A stretch of DNA of 14,726 nt from Desulfobacteraceae bacterium (GTDB lineage Bacteria; Desulfobacterota; DSM-4660; Desulfatiglandales; Desulfatiglandaceae), in the NCBI GenBank assembly GCA_030597505.1, contig JAUVRS010000028.1:1-14726 (forward strand). The letters are read 5' to 3'. Each line of letters begins with the position of its first letter. The first letter of the stretch is position 1. This document shows, in pieces, positions 13,393 to 14,726 of the stretch. The position numbers and the translations under genes are program-made. The notes beneath the pieces were generated by a model that worked only from the letters and a program-made list of their open reading frames with translations, did not search any database and was not told the origin of the DNA.

Positions 13393-14399
13393 GGAACTGA
13401 CTTTCTGCTTCTGGCCATTGTCACGGCCATCCGGATAGCAGCCTTTAGGCTTGACGGATCAGCCTTCCCTGTCCCGGCTATATCATAGGCTGTCCCATGA
13501 TCAACAGAGGTCCTTATGATAGGAAGACCCAGGGTTACATTTACCGCATCGGAGAAATGGAGTAGTTTTAAGGGTATCAACCCCTGGTCGTGATACATGG
13601 CCACCACTGCATCGAACTGGCCATTTGCGGCCCTGTAAAAAAGGGTATCAGCGGGCAAAGGCCCTGTCACATGGTAACCCGCATCCCTCGCCATCTGGAC
13701 TGCAGGCTTTATGACCCTCTCATCTTCCATGCCAAAAAGTCCTGACTCTCCGGCATGGGGGTTAAGACCCGCAACACCAAGTCGGGGTCTATCAAACCCC
13801 AGATCGGCCTCAAGGGCTCTTGCCGTTATGGCAATGGTCTTCCGGACCAGCTCGATATCCAGAATGGCAGGGACCTCCGCAAACGGGCAATGAACGGTCA
13901 CCAACGCAACCCGCAGCCTTTCCCCCGCCAGCATCATTACACAATCAGGGGTGTTGGTAAGTTGTGATATCAGTTGCGTGTGTCCCTCGTAAAGGTGCCC
14001 GGCCCGGTGCATCAAGGCCTTGTTTATGGGACCGGTCACCATTCCCCCAAGTTCCCCGGTTTGGCTCAATTCCACGGCACGGATAATATATTTCACCATG
14101 GCCTTACCACCCTCAACCGTGGGTTTTCCAGGCAGAACACCCCCGTCTTTCAGTTCAGATAACGCCATGACATCTATTTTACCCGGGGTGGCACGGACCT
14201 CAGAGGGGGCAATTACTGCCGCCAGTGAGATCTTGACTTTAGCCTTTTTAATGGCCGAGGAAAGGACCCCTGTGTCACCCAGGACCACGGGACGACAAGA
14301 CCGATAAATAGTTCTGTCAGCCAGCGCCTTTACGATTATCTCCGGCCCCACTCCCGCAGGATCTCCCATGGTGATCCCTATTATCGGAAGATCTGTCAA
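13389..14399 (-). CDS. pdxA: 4-hydroxythreonine-4-phosphate dehydrogenase (PdxA)
   Basis: NAD-dependent enzyme of the DXP-dependent pyridoxal phosphate pathway, oxidising 4-phosphohydroxy-L-threonine. IIGITMGDPAGVGPEI at the N-terminus is the family signature. Metal-ligand histidines are visible in YEGHTQLIS (His140), NPHAGESG (His215) and MYHDQGLIP (His270), with LPIIRTSVDHGTAYDIAG near the end, numbered from the TTG start. The length of 336 is normal. I choose TTG 14399 because AAGGAG lies five nt upstream; the alternative GTG 14405 would touch that site. A 49-codon start-less frame ends in a TTGA overlap with this start. The pdxA stop overlaps uvrA in ATGA, so the two are co-translated although unrelated in function. 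Confidence 0.94.
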   Translation of the reverse strand: MTDLPIIGITMGDPAGVGPEIIVKALADRTIYRSCRPVVLGDTGVLSSAIKKAKVKISLAAVIAPSEVRATPGKIDVMALSELKDGGVLPGKPTVEGGKAMVKYIIRAVELSQTGELGGMVTGPINKALMHRAGHLYEGHTQLISQLTNTPDCVMMLAGERLRVALVTVHCPFAEVPAILDIELVRKTIAITARALEADLGFDRPRLGVAGLNPHAGESGLFGMEDERVIKPAVQMARDAGYHVTGPLPADTLFYRAANGQFDAVVAMYHDQGLIPLKLLHFSDAVNVTLGLPIIRTSVDHGTAYDIAGTGKADPSSLKAAIRMAVTMARSRKSVP

Positions 14400-14659
14400 A
14401 ACCACTCCTTCAAGAAAATACGATAATCAATCTTGACTTCACCAATGATAGTTGCAACCAACTTGACCGGTGGTGTATCATTTTCAAGCTGTTTTATAGC
14501 CCACAAACTGGTTTGAGTCCAATATTTTTCATTCTCATTTTTTATTTACACTGGGGACATATTTGGGTATGATCGGCTTGGTCATGGTCAGCCATGTTGC
14601 ACCGACTGCTTGACCCTTAAGGAATCACCCCCATTTCATATCACCTGGAAGGAAATAAG
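14400..14659. other. Divergent pdxA-yjbQ intergenic region
   Basis: A 260-bp, AT-richer stretch between the divergent pdxA and yjbQ genes. It holds the yjbQ promoter on the plus strand. On the minus strand it contains a frame of 49 codons (14545 to TGA at 14398-14396) that ends on the pdxA start. No clear pdxA promoter was found. Confidence 0.6.
14545..14573 (+). promoter_or_regulatory. Promoter of yjbQ
   Basis: TTTACA (14545-14550, five of six) and TATGAT (14568-14573, five of six) are separated by exactly 17 nt. Transcription would start near 14580, giving a leader of about 80 nt before ATG 14660. Confidence 0.65.
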
Positions 14660-14726
14660 ATGAAAACCTACCGTAAAGAGCTATGGTTCAACGTGCCCGC
14701 CAGACGCGCATTTATCAACATCACAC
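14660..14726 (+). CDS. yjbQ: YjbQ/UPF0047 family protein (partial, N-terminus)
   Basis: Only the first 22 codons are in the window. The peptide MKTYRKELWFNVPARRAFIN followed by IT matches the start of the YjbQ (UPF0047) family, sometimes annotated as a secondary thiamine-phosphate synthase enzyme; the true role is not settled. The start ATG 14660 has GAAGGA about eight nt upstream, and a well-formed promoter lies ahead of it. The catalytic part is beyond the right edge. The call rests on the N-terminal motif ELWFNVPARRAFINIT, recalled as typical of the family. Confidence 0.75.
   Translation, partial: MKTYRKELWFNVPARRAFINIT

Noticed and set aside
14531..14582. Minus-strand 16-codon peptide MTKPIIPKYVPSVNKK
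   Set aside because: Too short, without a ribosome binding site, and it lies directly over the well-formed yjbQ promoter.

Overview
The window is ordinary chromosomal DNA of a Gram-negative bacterium, most likely a deltaproteobacterial (Desulfobacterota-type) anaerobe. This is inferred from an F0 cluster of atpZ-atpI-atpB-atpE standing apart from the other ATP synthase genes, a subunit c with a cleavable-looking N-terminal extension, a Rex redox regulator with a Rex-like operator, an HpnA-type hopanoid-associated epimerase, and a small Trp-rich lipoprotein. No phage, insertion sequence, CRISPR array, rRNA or tRNA was seen.

Layout. Positions 1-2607 (minus strand) hold a branched-chain amino acid ABC transporter operon, livK-livH-livM, with livM cut by the left edge and a terminator-like attenuator between livK and livH. 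Positions 2608-2953 are the livK leader; a plus-strand open frame there may be a decayed dehydrogenase end. hpnA (2954-3946, minus) follows. A divergent intergenic region with promoters on both strands leads to a plus-strand pair: a metallo-beta-lactamase-fold hydrolase (4362-5246) and a GT-A glycosyltransferase (5292-6506). After about 410 bp without a convincing gene come a small lipoprotein (6918-7142) and an HU gene (7403-7669) with a clear terminator.

Positions 7874-9630 (plus) encode AtpZ, AtpI, subunit a (atpB) and subunit c (atpE) of the ATP synthase membrane sector, closed by a strong hairpin. Then come a Rex-like operator, a second terminator-like hairpin and rex (9945-10595). The minus-strand pair pdxA-uvrA (14399 down to 10576) converges on rex with a 20-bp overlap. 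The right edge holds the start of a yjbQ (UPF0047) gene on the plus strand, with a good promoter.

The most unusual feature is at the start of atpB. The natural reading frame from ATG 8485 has an in-frame UGA at codon 8, and that UGA lies inside a 20-nt perfect palindrome, while the protein on both sides looks like a normal subunit a N-terminus. This could be a nonsense mutation, an assembly error, a downstream restart, or regulated readthrough. Other points worth checking are the leader hairpin between the Rex operator and rex, the ion-binding site of subunit c, the Shine-Dalgarno sequence buried in a palindrome before the hydrolase gene, and a start-less frame coupled to pdxA. I found no clear new multi-gene system.
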